DNA of 64,000 bases from Myxococcus stipitatus (lineage in GTDB: Bacteria; Myxococcota; Myxococcia; Myxococcales; Myxococcaceae). Positions 44,264-52,907 of this stretch are shown piece by piece. The position numbers were made by a program, and so were the translations under genes. The DNA lies in assembly GCF_038561935.1 (NCBI RefSeq), contig NZ_CP102770.1, positions 9,362,001 to 9,426,000 on the forward strand, read 5' to 3'. The notes beneath the pieces are model-generated. The model did no database searches, was not told the origin of the DNA, and saw only the letters and a program-made list of their open reading frames with translations. Each line of letters begins with the position of its first letter. Position 1 is the first letter of the stretch.

Positions 44264-46060
44264 CTACTTCCTTGGCTTGGCTTTCTTGGCAGCGCTCTTG
44301 GACGGCGCCGCCTTCTTCGCGGCGCCCGGCTTCGTCACTGCCTGCTTCGCGGTCGGCATCTTCTTGGCACCCGCCTTCACAGTGGGCTTCTGCGCAGGAG
44401 CTTTCTTCGCGACCTTCGCCGGGGCCTTCTTCACGGGGGCCTTCGCAGGAGCAGTCTTCTTCGCTGGGGCCTTCGTCTGGAGAGCCTTTGCGGGAGGCGC
44501 CTTCTTGGCTGGGGCTTTCGTCTCGGTAGCCTTTGCAGGCACGGCCTTCACGCCCGTGGACTTCTGCTCCGCAGCCTTCTTGCCCGTGGGCTTCGACGCC
44601 CCAGACTTCACGGGGGTCGCAACCTTGCCCGTGGACTTCGTCTCCGCCGCCCTCACGGGCGCGGCCTTGGGGGCCGGGGCCTTCGACTCCGCAGCCTTCG
44701 CAGGCACGGCCTTCTTGCCCGTGGGCTTCGTCTCCGCCGCCTTCACGGGCCCGGCCTTCTGGGCCGGGGCCTTCGACTCCGCAGCCTTCGCAGGCACAGC
44801 CTTCTTGCCCGTGGGCTTCGTCTCCGCTGGCTTCGCGGGGGCTGCGACCGTGGCTGCGGCCTTCACGGGTTCGGCCTTCTTGCCTGCGGGCTTCGCGGGG
44901 GCTGCGACCTTCGTCTCCGCGACCTGCATGGGAGCCGGAGACTTCGTCTCCACCACCTTCACGGGCGCGGACTTCTTGCCCGCGGGCTTCGTCTCCACGG
45001 GTTGCGCGGGGGCCGCGGCCTTCTTCGCCTTCGTGGACGCAGGAGCCTCCTCCGCGACCGCCACCACCACGGCCTTCGTGGGCTCGAGCGCCTTCGTCGC
45101 GGCCACCTCCGCGACCGTCACCGCCCCGGTCTTCCCCTTGGGGGCCTTCTTCGCCTTGGGCTCCGAGACCTGCCCCGTGGCGGGCTTCGTCCCAGTCTTC
45201 CCGCCCCCCAGTTCCTTGCTCAGGGCCTCCTGCATCGTCGGCCTCACGAAGAGCTCGGTCTGCTTGACCTTCGACTCCACGCGAACGACGGGCTTCTTCG
45301 CACTGCCCGCCCTGGCCCCGGTGCGTCCGAATCCAGAGGTCTCATCCCCGACGTATCGGTCCCCGCCCGTGCCCTTCCGGCCGCGAGACACGTCCTCGTC
45401 GTACTCATAGGCCAGCTCGCGCTGGGCCTCCTCCTCTTCGACCTCTTCCTCTTCCTCTTCCTCTACTTCGTCGAGGACGTCTTCCTCGTCGTCGGCCTGC
45501 TCCTCGTCCTCACCCTCCACGCCGGAGAGGGCGCCCTGGAGCACGGCGTTCATCGCCCGAGCGAAGGTGCGCTCTCCAAAGCTCTCGACCTCCTCCGGAG
45601 GGACAAGCACGTCGAGCATGTCCCGCAGCGAGCGGTACAGCCGCATCTCCCGCTTCTCGCCGTCCCAGGTGCCGTAGATCCACTCGTCGTCCCCCAGCGC
45701 CTCGACCCAGCCAGGAAGCGGTCCGCCGCCGTCGCCCTGCTCCACCATGGCCGACTTGCGCGCGGAGAACAGGTGCCGATGAGGCCCCTTCATTCCGACA
45801 CGCCACACCCCCGCCGCGGGGAGCCCCTCCAGCTTCAGCCGCGTCTTCTCCAGGACACTCGCGGCGCCCTCGGGGCCATGCAGCGGAAAGAGCGTCACAT
45901 CCCCCAGGAACTCGCCGCCGTTGAATGCCAGGTACAAGTGGCCGAGGTCCTCGGGGAACGGGACGCCGCACTCGGTCTCCGCCCACCGGACCTCATCCGC
46001 GGACACACCCGTTGCCGCTGCTTTCGCCGACTTCCGCAGTGCCTCCAACCACTCGTGCAT
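44264..46060 (-). CDS. SMI1/KNR4-domain protein with acidic linker and histone-H1-like Ala/Lys/Pro tail
   Basis: This is a 598-residue protein starting at ATG 46060 (GGAGG ribosome-binding site). Residues 1 to about 165 form an SMI1/KNR4 (SUKH) domain: W-A-E-T-E-C-G-V-P-F-P-E-D-L, L-Y-L-A-F-N-G-G-E-F and L-F-P-L-H. Residues 181-223 are very acidic (runs of Glu). From about 300 to 598 the chain is Ala/Lys/Pro/Thr repeats such as K-K-A-P-A-K and K-P-T-G-K-K, as in linker-histone tails. SUKH domains are known as immunity or protein-interaction modules; the tail could bind DNA or RNA. This combination is not one I know. It ends at a terminator stem. Confidence 0.8.
   Translation of the reverse strand: MHEWLEALRKSAKAAATGVSADEVRWAETECGVPFPEDLGHLYLAFNGGEFLGDVTLFPLHGPEGAASVLEKTRLKLEGLPAAGVWRVGMKGPHRHLFSARKSAMVEQGDGGGPLPGWVEALGDDEWIYGTWDGEKREMRLYRSLRDMLDVLVPPEEVESFGERTFARAMNAVLQGALSGVEGEDEEQADDEEDVLDEVEEEEEEEVEEEEAQRELAYEYDEDVSRGRKGTGGDRYVGDETSGFGRTGARAGSAKKPVVRVESKVKQTELFVRPTMQEALSKELGGGKTGTKPATGQVSEPKAKKAPKGKTGAVTVAEVAATKALEPTKAVVVAVAEEAPASTKAKKAAAPAQPVETKPAGKKSAPVKVVETKSPAPMQVAETKVAAPAKPAGKKAEPVKAAATVAAPAKPAETKPTGKKAVPAKAAESKAPAQKAGPVKAAETKPTGKKAVPAKAAESKAPAPKAAPVRAAETKSTGKVATPVKSGASKPTGKKAAEQKSTGVKAVPAKATETKAPAKKAPPAKALQTKAPAKKTAPAKAPVKKAPAKVAKKAPAQKPTVKAGAKKMPTAKQAVTKPGAAKKAAPSKSAAKKAKPRK
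44641..44820. repeat. Two tandem 90-base direct repeats coding part of the H1-like tail
   Basis: Bases 44641-44730 and 44731-44820 differ at about 5 of 90 positions. They encode a 30-residue unit of K-P-T-G-K-K…E-S-K-A-P-A type, in frame with the SMI1-family gene. Less perfect copies flank them. Recent duplication by slippage or recombination is likely, so tail length probably varies between strains. Confidence 0.85.
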
Positions 46061-46352
46061 GACCCCTCCACGACACATCCACTGCGACAACCTTACGGCG
46101 GACAAGCCCTGTCGCGCAGTGTCCGTTTGGGACTTTTCACCCGACCTACCACGACCACCCCAGCCCAGGCGCCTGGCTCCCACTCCCTCGGGAGGAAGAA
46201 CGTCGGCCGACCTGGGGGGCCTCGCCCTGGGCCCCCACCCCACCACGCCGGGGGACCAGCATCCCCGAGCTTCGCGTTGAAAGGCGAGACAGCCGAGGCC
46301 AGTCCTCCGAGCCAGGCTTGAAGCCAGGGGGAGGGCCCGTTAGGCAAGGGCC

Positions 46353-46712
46353 ATGGCGCATCCAGTCAGCTATGAGGGAACCCCAGAGAACTTCGACCAG
46401 CTCGTCCTGGAGCCCAAGGGCGAACTGGTGGTCGTGGACTTCTGGGGCGATGGCTGCCCGAACTGCGAGGTCTACGCGGCGGCCGAACCCATGCTCCTCT
46501 CGGAGCTGGAGGGCGCCGCCATGCGAGTGGTGAAGGTGAACGCCTACCAGCACGAGTCACTGGCTCACCGCTTCGGCCTCTACGGCATCCCCACGTTCCT
46601 GCTGTTCCGCGACGGGAAGCTCATCGGGAAGATGAGTCAGTACTACGGCAAGGAGTACTTCCTCGGCGTCGTCCGCGAGCACCTGCCCGCCGCACACGGA
46701 AGCCAAGCGTAG
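46353..46712 (+). CDS. Thioredoxin-like protein
   Basis: This is a 119-residue thioredoxin-fold protein. The active-site motif is C-P-N-C near residue 35 (D-F-W-G-D-G-C-P-N-C), with the cis-Pro segment G-I-P-T-F-L-L-F-R-D-G near 77. No signal peptide, so cytoplasmic thiol-disulfide exchange is expected. The C-P-N-C dipeptide differs from thioredoxin C-G-P-C and suggests a different redox potential. Confidence 0.88.
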   Translation: MAHPVSYEGTPENFDQLVLEPKGELVVVDFWGDGCPNCEVYAAAEPMLLSELEGAAMRVVKVNAYQHESLAHRFGLYGIPTFLLFRDGKLIGKMSQYYGKEYFLGVVREHLPAAHGSQA

Positions 46713-46841
46713 GCCGCGCCTCCGTATCGCCCCAAAGTACGAGCCACGGTAAGAAACGGCACGTCATGCGTTTCTCCCCCGTCTGGAAATCACCGCGTGG
46801 GTCCGCCCAGACGCGCTGAAGCCCACGCCGAGGGGGGATAC

Positions 46842-47105
46842 ATGAAGAAGATGCTCTTCGCGCTGCTCGTCGGACTTTGCCTGGGCGCCAGTGCGCCCGT
46901 CCCCGCCGAGTCTGGCGACGAGGCCCAGGGCGAAGTGAAGGCGGAGACGGCCGCGCCCATGGTGCCCTGCTGCTACGACTGCGACGGCAACTACCTGGCC
47001 TGCGTCGAGCGATGCGAGGCGCCCGGAGCCCCCAGAACCTGTCTGGACACATGCAAGGCGCGCCTCGCGGTCTGCCATCGCGCGTGCAGCTACAACAACT
47101 GCTGA
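46842..47105 (+). CDS. Small secreted cysteine-rich protein with CX3C repeats
   Basis: This is an 87-residue protein starting at ATG 46842 with an A/G-rich ribosome-binding site. A signal peptide (M-K-K-M-L-F-A-L-L-V-G-L) is followed by a mature part with ten cysteines, including three evenly spaced C-x3-C motifs (C-V-E-R-C, C-L-D-T-C, C-H-R-A-C) and a terminal Cys. This resembles alpha-hairpinin-like or metal-binding mini-proteins. Family not recognised. Its end overlaps the convergent membrane-protein gene by 16 bases. Confidence 0.7.
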   Translation: MKKMLFALLVGLCLGASAPVPAESGDEAQGEVKAETAAPMVPCCYDCDGNYLACVERCEAPGAPRTCLDTCKARLAVCHRACSYNNC

Positions 47106-47500
47106 CCTGGCGGTTGGGGTCGGACGGGCCACTGGGTCCTGGTGAATCGATACCACCCCAGGAGGACGAACCCCATCACCCCGCCTCCCCAAAACACAGC
47201 CAGCGAGTTGCTCTCGTTCAGGACGTCGAAGACGACCCCCAGAACGGCGGTGACGAGCGCGCTCACACCGTGGGCGACAACCAACTCACGGCTGTCGTGA
47301 CCGGTCCAGGGATACAGCGCGAGAAAAAGGGCGACGAATGCCAATCCCGCGAGGACCTGGACTTCAAACACCACGACCATCGCGCCCCCAGCCAGACAAC
47401 CGGCGGATGCAGGCAGGGCCGACAGCAGGGCTGTGAGCACTGCCACGCGGGCTACCGCTCGAAGCCTCAGCGGAGCTCCATCATCAGGGCGGGAGAACAT
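47090..47500 (-). CDS. Small integral membrane protein, paralogue B
   Basis: This is a 136-residue protein starting at ATG 47500 (AGGAGGAG ribosome-binding site). The start M-F-S-R-P-D-D-G, followed by L-R-L-R-A-V-A-R-V-A-V-L, matches the next gene upstream, M-F-S-V-P-D-D-G with L-Q-L-R-T-V-S-R-V-A-G-L. Four hydrophobic helices follow (about 16-34, 38-58, 75-95 and 100-120). Tandem duplication is clear; no family recognised. It converges on the Cys-rich gene. Confidence 0.7.
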   Translation of the reverse strand: MFSRPDDGAPLRLRAVARVAVLTALLSALPASAGCLAGGAMVVVFEVQVLAGLAFVALFLALYPWTGHDSRELVVAHGVSALVTAVLGVVFDVLNESNSLAVFWGGGVMGFVLLGWYRFTRTQWPVRPQPPGQQLL

Positions 47501-47549
47501 GGCTCCTCCTTGGGTATCGAAGTGTCCCAGCATCAGCGCGAGCCGCGGG

Positions 47550-47987
47550 CTACTGAGCGGGTTGAACAGGCCCATCGAGGCGCGGAGCCGAAGCCCCGCG
47601 CGAGGCGAACCGATACCAGCTCCCGATGAGCCCGGCGGCCCCAAGCCCCCAGAGCACCAGGAGCATGACATCGGACTCGCTCAGCTCACTCCCTGAGGAG
47701 CGCGCGCTGAAGAAGATGACGCCCCCCAGGATGAGCGCGAACACCGTCGACAGGCTCGCGAGCGAGGCGCACACCACCCTGACGGCACTCGTCCGGAGAA
47801 GGAACAAGAAGACCAGGAAGGAGCCCACCACCGGCGACAGGTAGATGAGGCCGATGAGCACGGCCAGCTCGCCCATTCCTGAGCCGCAGGCATACGCGGG
47901 CAGGGCCAGCATGAGGCTCAAGAGCCCCGCCACTCGGGACACGGTCCGCAGCTGCAACTGGGGTCCATCATCAGGCACGGAGAACAT
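47550..47987 (-). CDS. Small integral membrane protein, paralogue A
   Basis: This is a 145-residue protein starting at ATG 47987 with a GAGGAG ribosome-binding site. It shares its N-terminal 30 residues and four-helix layout with the following gene (50 bases downstream), and even the bases around the start codon (ggagaacATGGCTCCTCC on the plus strand) are alike. Function unknown; the pair probably assembles in the membrane. Confidence 0.7.
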   Translation of the reverse strand: MFSVPDDGPQLQLRTVSRVAGLLSLMLALPAYACGSGMGELAVLIGLIYLSPVVGSFLVFLFLLRTSAVRVVCASLASLSTVFALILGGVIFFSARSSGSELSESDVMLLVLWGLGAAGLIGSWYRFASRGASAPRLDGPVQPAQ

Positions 47988-48132
47988 GGCTCCTCCTCGG
48001 AGGTCGAGGCGCTTACGCAAAAGCAAACGCCTTGCCATCTCTCCTGTCCCTCGGGACCACGCCTCTCGAAGCGGGCCCGAAGCGCAGCACGCGGCACAGT
48101 CGTGCAGGGCGCTGCACACGTCCCGGACTCAG

Positions 48133-48576
48133 CTAACGCGCGGTCCCCTGACACCAACCGCTCGAGCTACACGTCCGGCGGCCGTCGCACTGGCAGGAGT
48201 TCGAGCAACGATTCGAGCCCGCCGGATTCCAGGCCTCGTTCCAGTAGTAGCGAGGGCTGTCGCAGCCCACCGGCGGACGCGCAACCCCTTGGCACCAGCC
48301 ACTCGAGCTACAGGTCCGCATGCCGTCACAATCACAGCTACCGGAGCAACGATTGGGTCCGCGAGGGTTCCGCGCCTCGTCCCGATAGTAGTTGTAGTAC
48401 TTGCAAGCGGCCAGGTCCTGCTCCGCGCTCTCGAGAGACTCCTCCTCCACCAGAGCAGGTTCCATCTCTTCAGGGCCCGAGGTCGGAGCCCCCGCTCCAC
48501 ACCCGGATACCAGCACCAGGAACATGACCGACAAAGACAACACAACACCATTCACAGCGCGCGCAAGGAACATCAC
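48133..48576 (-). CDS. Lipoprotein with two cysteine-rich repeat modules
   Basis: This is a 147-residue protein. The signal peptide ends in a lipobox L-V-S-G-C (near 22-26). After an acidic Pro/Glu linker come two copies of a module of about 43 residues, each with Y-Y…A-x-N-P-x-G-x-N-R-C-S-x-S-C-x-C-D-G-x-R-T-C-S-S-S-G-W-C in parts. Six cysteines per module suggest disulfide-stabilised folds, perhaps binding carbohydrate or toxin-like. No family recognised. Confidence 0.75.
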   Translation of the reverse strand: MMFLARAVNGVVLSLSVMFLVLVSGCGAGAPTSGPEEMEPALVEEESLESAEQDLAACKYYNYYRDEARNPRGPNRCSGSCDCDGMRTCSSSGWCQGVARPPVGCDSPRYYWNEAWNPAGSNRCSNSCQCDGRRTCSSSGWCQGTAR

Positions 48577-48768
48577 AGCCCCCCTCGGAACAGCCAGATG
48601 AAGCGCCGTCCTCTTACGCCCTCGCGCAAAACCAAGGCAATCCCACTCAACTCAACGACCACTCGTCGATAATCCTCGCGTTGACTGCGCCGCACTCCGT
48701 TGCCCTGCTCCATCCCCACGGATGGGCCTCACTGCTCCTGGGGCAACAGCACACAGCCCGGCAGGACG

Positions 48769-50040
48769 TCACCGACGCAAGCGCTTCCGCCACTCAGCGA
48801 GCCCCTGCTTCTGCCCAAGCACCGGGCCATCGAGGTCCATCCCCACGTGATGCCGAGAGCGAATGGCGAGCTCCGCCCATGCCCTCTTCCGAGTCTCACG
48901 TGAGCTCTCGGGAGAAGTGAGCTCGTCCAGGCTGCTCTCCACCGCATAGGGCTTTCCCAGCCGCACCCGCTTGATGCCCTGAAAGCGGGCGCGATTCTCC
49001 TTCCACCATTGCTCCCAGGCAGCCCGGTCCGTGCTGGGGAGACGCAGCTCCCGCGGCGGGTCATCCTCATCCTCCGCCGGGACCTTCACGACCTGCTGAA
49101 GCGCCGCCCCTGTCATGAGGTTCAGCGCACCAGCCGCGACCAGCCGATGCTCGCGGGCCTCACCCGCGAGCTCATCCATCAGACAAGGAATGGCCTCGAC
49201 AGCCCCCAGGACGCCCATGGCCTCCAGCGCGACCAGCGCCGTGTCAGGGCGGGCCTTCCATTGCTGAAGCAGGGGCCAGTCCCGCTCATCCCCAGCCAGC
49301 GCCAGGAGCCGGGGCAAGTCCTTCGAATTCGGCCCTCCAGCACGGCCCATCGTCCGGCAGAGCGGAAGCACTCGGGAAGACCCCAGACACAGCGCCGCCA
49401 GCGCCAGCTCCCCCCACTCGCTTCCAGGTGGAGCGAGCAGCTGATTCTCCATCACGGAGCACGCGGGAACATGTCCCAGCTGCGCGAGCGCCCCGCCCGC
49501 CGCCCCGCGCACCTCGGCCGAAGGAGAATCCAACAATGGCACGAGCAGCTCGGCCCCTCCCTCCAGCCGACGCCCCATGATGCGAACCGCCGCGACACGA
49601 ACCTCGTCGCGCGACGAGCGCAGCAGGGGGCCGAGCCACTTCAGCAACCCAGGACGCTCCGCCAAGGCCAGTGCCTGAGCCCAGACAGGCACCAGGTCCT
49701 CCGCGGCGTGCTCCATCTCCTGGAGGAACCCGTCCAGCTCCGCCTCCTCCATGACCGAGGCCAGGACGTACACCGCGGCCATCAGCCGCGGCTCATCTCC
49801 ATCCGCGAGGCCCTCCTGCGCCAGGGGCACGGAGACGTCCTGCTGGATGCGCATGGCATCGACATGCGCGGCGAGGCGCTCCTCCAGGTCCGCGAGGTCT
49901 TCCCACTGAGAAGACTCGTCCATCAGGCGCGTCTGGCGCTGCTCGAGCAGGAACTCGATTTCCGAGAAGTGCTCCTCCTGCATTTCACGGATGAACGCGG
50001 CTTCGGCGGGATTCCGCGCGGGCAGCGGGAGCACAGCCAT
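48769..50040 (-). CDS. HEAT-repeat protein of TIGR02270 type, associated with VgrG islands
   Basis: This is a 423-residue protein of alpha-helical repeats (for example S-R-D-E-V-R-V-A-A-V-R-I-M-G-R-R, S-P-S-A-E-V-R-G-A-A-G-G-A-L). Length and repeat style match the TIGR02270 family that commonly accompanies vgrG genes, a point from family knowledge. It is last in the minus-strand VgrG island, 53 bases after the DUF6484-like gene. Likely an accessory factor for effector loading or VgrG handling. Confidence 0.75.
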   Translation of the reverse strand: MAVLPLPARNPAEAAFIREMQEEHFSEIEFLLEQRQTRLMDESSQWEDLADLEERLAAHVDAMRIQQDVSVPLAQEGLADGDEPRLMAAVYVLASVMEEAELDGFLQEMEHAAEDLVPVWAQALALAERPGLLKWLGPLLRSSRDEVRVAAVRIMGRRLEGGAELLVPLLDSPSAEVRGAAGGALAQLGHVPACSVMENQLLAPPGSEWGELALAALCLGSSRVLPLCRTMGRAGGPNSKDLPRLLALAGDERDWPLLQQWKARPDTALVALEAMGVLGAVEAIPCLMDELAGEAREHRLVAAGALNLMTGAALQQVVKVPAEDEDDPPRELRLPSTDRAAWEQWWKENRARFQGIKRVRLGKPYAVESSLDELTSPESSRETRKRAWAELAIRSRHHVGMDLDGPVLGQKQGLAEWRKRLRR

Positions 50041-50093
50041 GTCCTAGCCTCCTGAGACCTCGAAAGCCCTCGCGGGCCGAGCGCCGTTCCCAC

Positions 50094-50627
50094 CTAGTTG
50101 ATCTGCACCGAGCCGCCCTTGATGCGGTTCACGCCAGAGGCGCGCGTCTCCACCTGGGTTCCTCGGATGACAATCTTGCCGTCGCTCCGCAGCGTGACGG
50201 AGCTCTTCCCGCAGCGCAGGACCAGCTCATCCTGCGCCTCCAGCTTCACCGTGCGCGGCTGACCATCCAAGCGGACCTCCACCGGTCCGCCCTTCGCGCG
50301 CTCCTCCAACATCACATCCAACAGCGGCGTCTCGCTGGGGGCCTGCACCACCCCCATGACGAGGGGAAGCGCGGGGTCCCCCTTCTCGAAGAGCAGCACC
50401 ACGGCCTGCCGGGCATTCACCGCCCGCTCCCACTCCTCCGGCGTCAATGACACGGCGGCGCGCGCCGGCACGGGCCCTTGGGAGTTGCCCTCGAAGTCCA
50501 CGTGCAGCGCGCCATGGGCCCCCCGAGAGACCAGCCGTCCCACGCGGCTCCCCAGGATGGGCTCCTGGGATGAAACCTCCACCGAGGCCACCCGCTCGGC
50601 TCCCGCCTTCTCGTCGTTCGCGGCCAT
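50094..50627 (-). CDS. DUF6484-like VgrG-associated protein
   Basis: This is a 177-residue protein with an N-terminal strand-rich domain (S-R-V-G-R-L-V…A-L-H-V-D-F-E-G-N) and a C-terminal beta-repeat resembling the VgrG tail (L-V-L-R-C-G-K-S-S-V-T-L-R-S-D-G-K-I-V-I-R-G). It starts 6 bases after the VgrG stop. In other genomes such proteins are adaptor or tip-like parts of T6SS islands. Confidence 0.75.
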   Translation of the reverse strand: MAANDEKAGAERVASVEVSSQEPILGSRVGRLVSRGAHGALHVDFEGNSQGPVPARAAVSLTPEEWERAVNARQAVVLLFEKGDPALPLVMGVVQAPSETPLLDVMLEERAKGGPVEVRLDGQPRTVKLEAQDELVLRCGKSSVTLRSDGKIVIRGTQVETRASGVNRIKGGSVQIN

Positions 50628-50633
50628 GGCGCG

Positions 50634-52907
50634 TCAGTTCTCCCCAATCTTCGAGGCCTTCATGATGATGTCGCCGCTCGCCGTCATCTCCAGCTTCGCG
50701 CCCTTGATGACCACGTCTCCGTTCTTCTTCACCTGGATGGTGGCGCTGCCGACCTTGAGCGTGAACTGCTCCTCGGCGGACAGGACAATCTCCTTCGCGC
50801 CGAGCGCATAGGTGTCCTTGGCCTTCACCGTCATCGCCGCGTTCACGTTGACGAGGAAGTCCTTGGTCACCTTGAGGTTGCGCTTCTTCCCCACCGTCTC
50901 GCTCAGGTCTCCGCCGACCTTCAGCGTCCGGCTGCCCTTCACCATCTCGCTCTTCTTCGCCCCCACCATCTCCACCTTCGCCCCACCCACCTGCTCCGAC
51001 TTGAGCCCGACGACAATCTCGTTCATGGCCGCGCCCACGTTGATGGCGTAGCCCCCGCCCACGTTGAGCGCCTTGCCCAGGCCCACGTTCTCCGTGGACG
51101 CGAGCATCACCGTCGTCGACTGAGTCCCTCCCACGCTGATGGACTGAGACCCCGTGACGGCCTCCGTGTGGTTGCCTCCCACCGTGGTCGAGCGGTCCTT
51201 CGTCACATCCAGCGTCTGGTTGCCGCCCACCACGGTGGAGTCGTCCTTGCCCACCGAGAGCTTCTGGTTGCCCAGCACCTCGCGGCTGCGGTCCTTCTCC
51301 ACGCGCAGCGTCTCGTTGCCGCCCACCTTCTGGGACTTGTCGTTCTCCACGACGATGTTGAAGTCCTTCTGCGCGTGGAAGAACACCTCCTCGTTGCCCG
51401 CGGCGTCCTCGAAGCGCAGCTCGTTGAACCCGTCGCCCCCAGGACTCGAGCTCGAGCGAAGCGTGCTCTTCGTCTTCTCGTCCGGCAGCGACAGCGGGGG
51501 AGGATTGTGTCCGTTGTAGACGCTGCCCGTCACCAGGGGGCGGTCAGGGTCCCCTTCCAGGAACTCCACCACCACCTCCTGGCCGATGCGAGGCAGGTAC
51601 AGCGCGCCCCAGCCCGGTCCCGCCCAGGCCTGGCTCACCCGAATCCAGCACGAGCTCTTGTCGTCGCCCTTCCCCTCCCGGTCCCAGTGGAACTGGACCT
51701 TGATGCGCCCGTGCTCGTCGGTGTGGATCTCCTCGCCCGCGGGCCCCACCACCACCGCCGTCTGCGCGCCGCCGATGCGCGGCCGCTCCGTCCGGCGCTC
51801 CGGCCGGAAGGGCACGGAGGAGCGCTGGCACGTGAACTCACCGCGGTATCCAGACGGCCCATCGGCCCCTTGCGCCGAGCGCGCATCCACCAGCACCTCC
51901 GGCTGCCGGCCCTCGTGCGACACCGACAGGAGCAGGTACTCGCCATTGAGGTGGGGGCGGGGATGCTCGTCCAGCTCAAAGACATATCCAGGCGTCAGCC
52001 TGCGGCTCGTGCTGGTCCCCGAGGCGGTCTCCGCACGAGCCCGGAGCTCCTCCAAGCGAATCTTCGAGTAGCTCTTTCCTCCGCCGGCGTCCGAGTAGCG
52101 CCCCGGATAGTCATACACCTCCAGCACCGCGTCCCCATCGTCCGACTGGGCATCCGTGCTCAGGTCCACCGCCGGCGTCAGGAAGTTGTAGTCGCGCAGC
52201 ATCACCGCCCCCGGCTGGATCTCCAGCCGGGACGAGAACGTCTGCACCGAGTCCGCGCCGGCCACCATCCGGCTCTCCTCCCGGAAGACGAGCTTGGACT
52301 CCCCCACCAGCGGCTCGTGCGCGGACGGGTCATCCGTGAGCACCAGCGTGTGGCTCCCCTGTCCGTGCTCGAAGAAGAAGACGATGCCTTCCTCCTCGAA
52401 CAGGCGGAGCAGGAAGTCGAGGTTGGATTCGCGGTACTGCACGCAGTACTCACGCTTGGAATAGCTCCCGGAGAGCGCCAGCCGGAACTCGACGTTGCCT
52501 TCCTTCAAGACCTTCTGGGCGATGTCCGGCACCGAGAGGTTCTGGAAGATGCGGCTGCGCTTCATGTACTTGAGCGTCCACAACCTGGGCACCACGCGGG
52601 CGCGATGACGCTTGCGCTCTCCCGTGGCCCCCACGTCCCAGGTGCTCCAGTGCGCGATGATGCCGTGGAAGAACCGGGCGGACCCGTCTCCCAGCTGGAA
52701 GGTGAGCAGCGCGGGCTCCCCCAGCAAGGCCTGGGCGTCGACGATGACGTCCAGGCCCGGCACCAGGTCCACTTCCACGGAGTAGAGCGCGTTGAGCGCC
52801 TCGGTCCCCTTGAACGAGAGGACCGCCAGCTCCCCGGCTCCGTGGGGACCCGCTTCGAAATCGAACTCCGACTGGCTCGCCGCCAAGGGCGCGGTGGCAA
52901 TCGTCAT
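50634..52907 (-). CDS. vgrG: Type VI secretion spike protein VgrG (TssI), first copy
   Basis: This is a 757-residue VgrG. The gp27-like head (F-E-A-G, R-E-S-N-L-D-F-L-L-R-L-F-E-E-E-G near 170) is followed by the gp5-like OB region (H-G-R-I-K-V-Q-F-H-W-D-R-E-G near 405) and a long beta-helical needle with repeating V-G-G-N-x-T-L-x-V units. The C-terminus ends with a strand repeat without an obvious extra domain, so it is probably a structural spike. Its ATG overlaps the previous stop by 4 bases. Confidence 0.95.
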   Translation of the reverse strand: MTIATAPLAASQSEFDFEAGPHGAGELAVLSFKGTEALNALYSVEVDLVPGLDVIVDAQALLGEPALLTFQLGDGSARFFHGIIAHWSTWDVGATGERKRHRARVVPRLWTLKYMKRSRIFQNLSVPDIAQKVLKEGNVEFRLALSGSYSKREYCVQYRESNLDFLLRLFEEEGIVFFFEHGQGSHTLVLTDDPSAHEPLVGESKLVFREESRMVAGADSVQTFSSRLEIQPGAVMLRDYNFLTPAVDLSTDAQSDDGDAVLEVYDYPGRYSDAGGGKSYSKIRLEELRARAETASGTSTSRRLTPGYVFELDEHPRPHLNGEYLLLSVSHEGRQPEVLVDARSAQGADGPSGYRGEFTCQRSSVPFRPERRTERPRIGGAQTAVVVGPAGEEIHTDEHGRIKVQFHWDREGKGDDKSSCWIRVSQAWAGPGWGALYLPRIGQEVVVEFLEGDPDRPLVTGSVYNGHNPPPLSLPDEKTKSTLRSSSSPGGDGFNELRFEDAAGNEEVFFHAQKDFNIVVENDKSQKVGGNETLRVEKDRSREVLGNQKLSVGKDDSTVVGGNQTLDVTKDRSTTVGGNHTEAVTGSQSISVGGTQSTTVMLASTENVGLGKALNVGGGYAINVGAAMNEIVVGLKSEQVGGAKVEMVGAKKSEMVKGSRTLKVGGDLSETVGKKRNLKVTKDFLVNVNAAMTVKAKDTYALGAKEIVLSAEEQFTLKVGSATIQVKKNGDVVIKGAKLEMTASGDIIMKASKIGEN

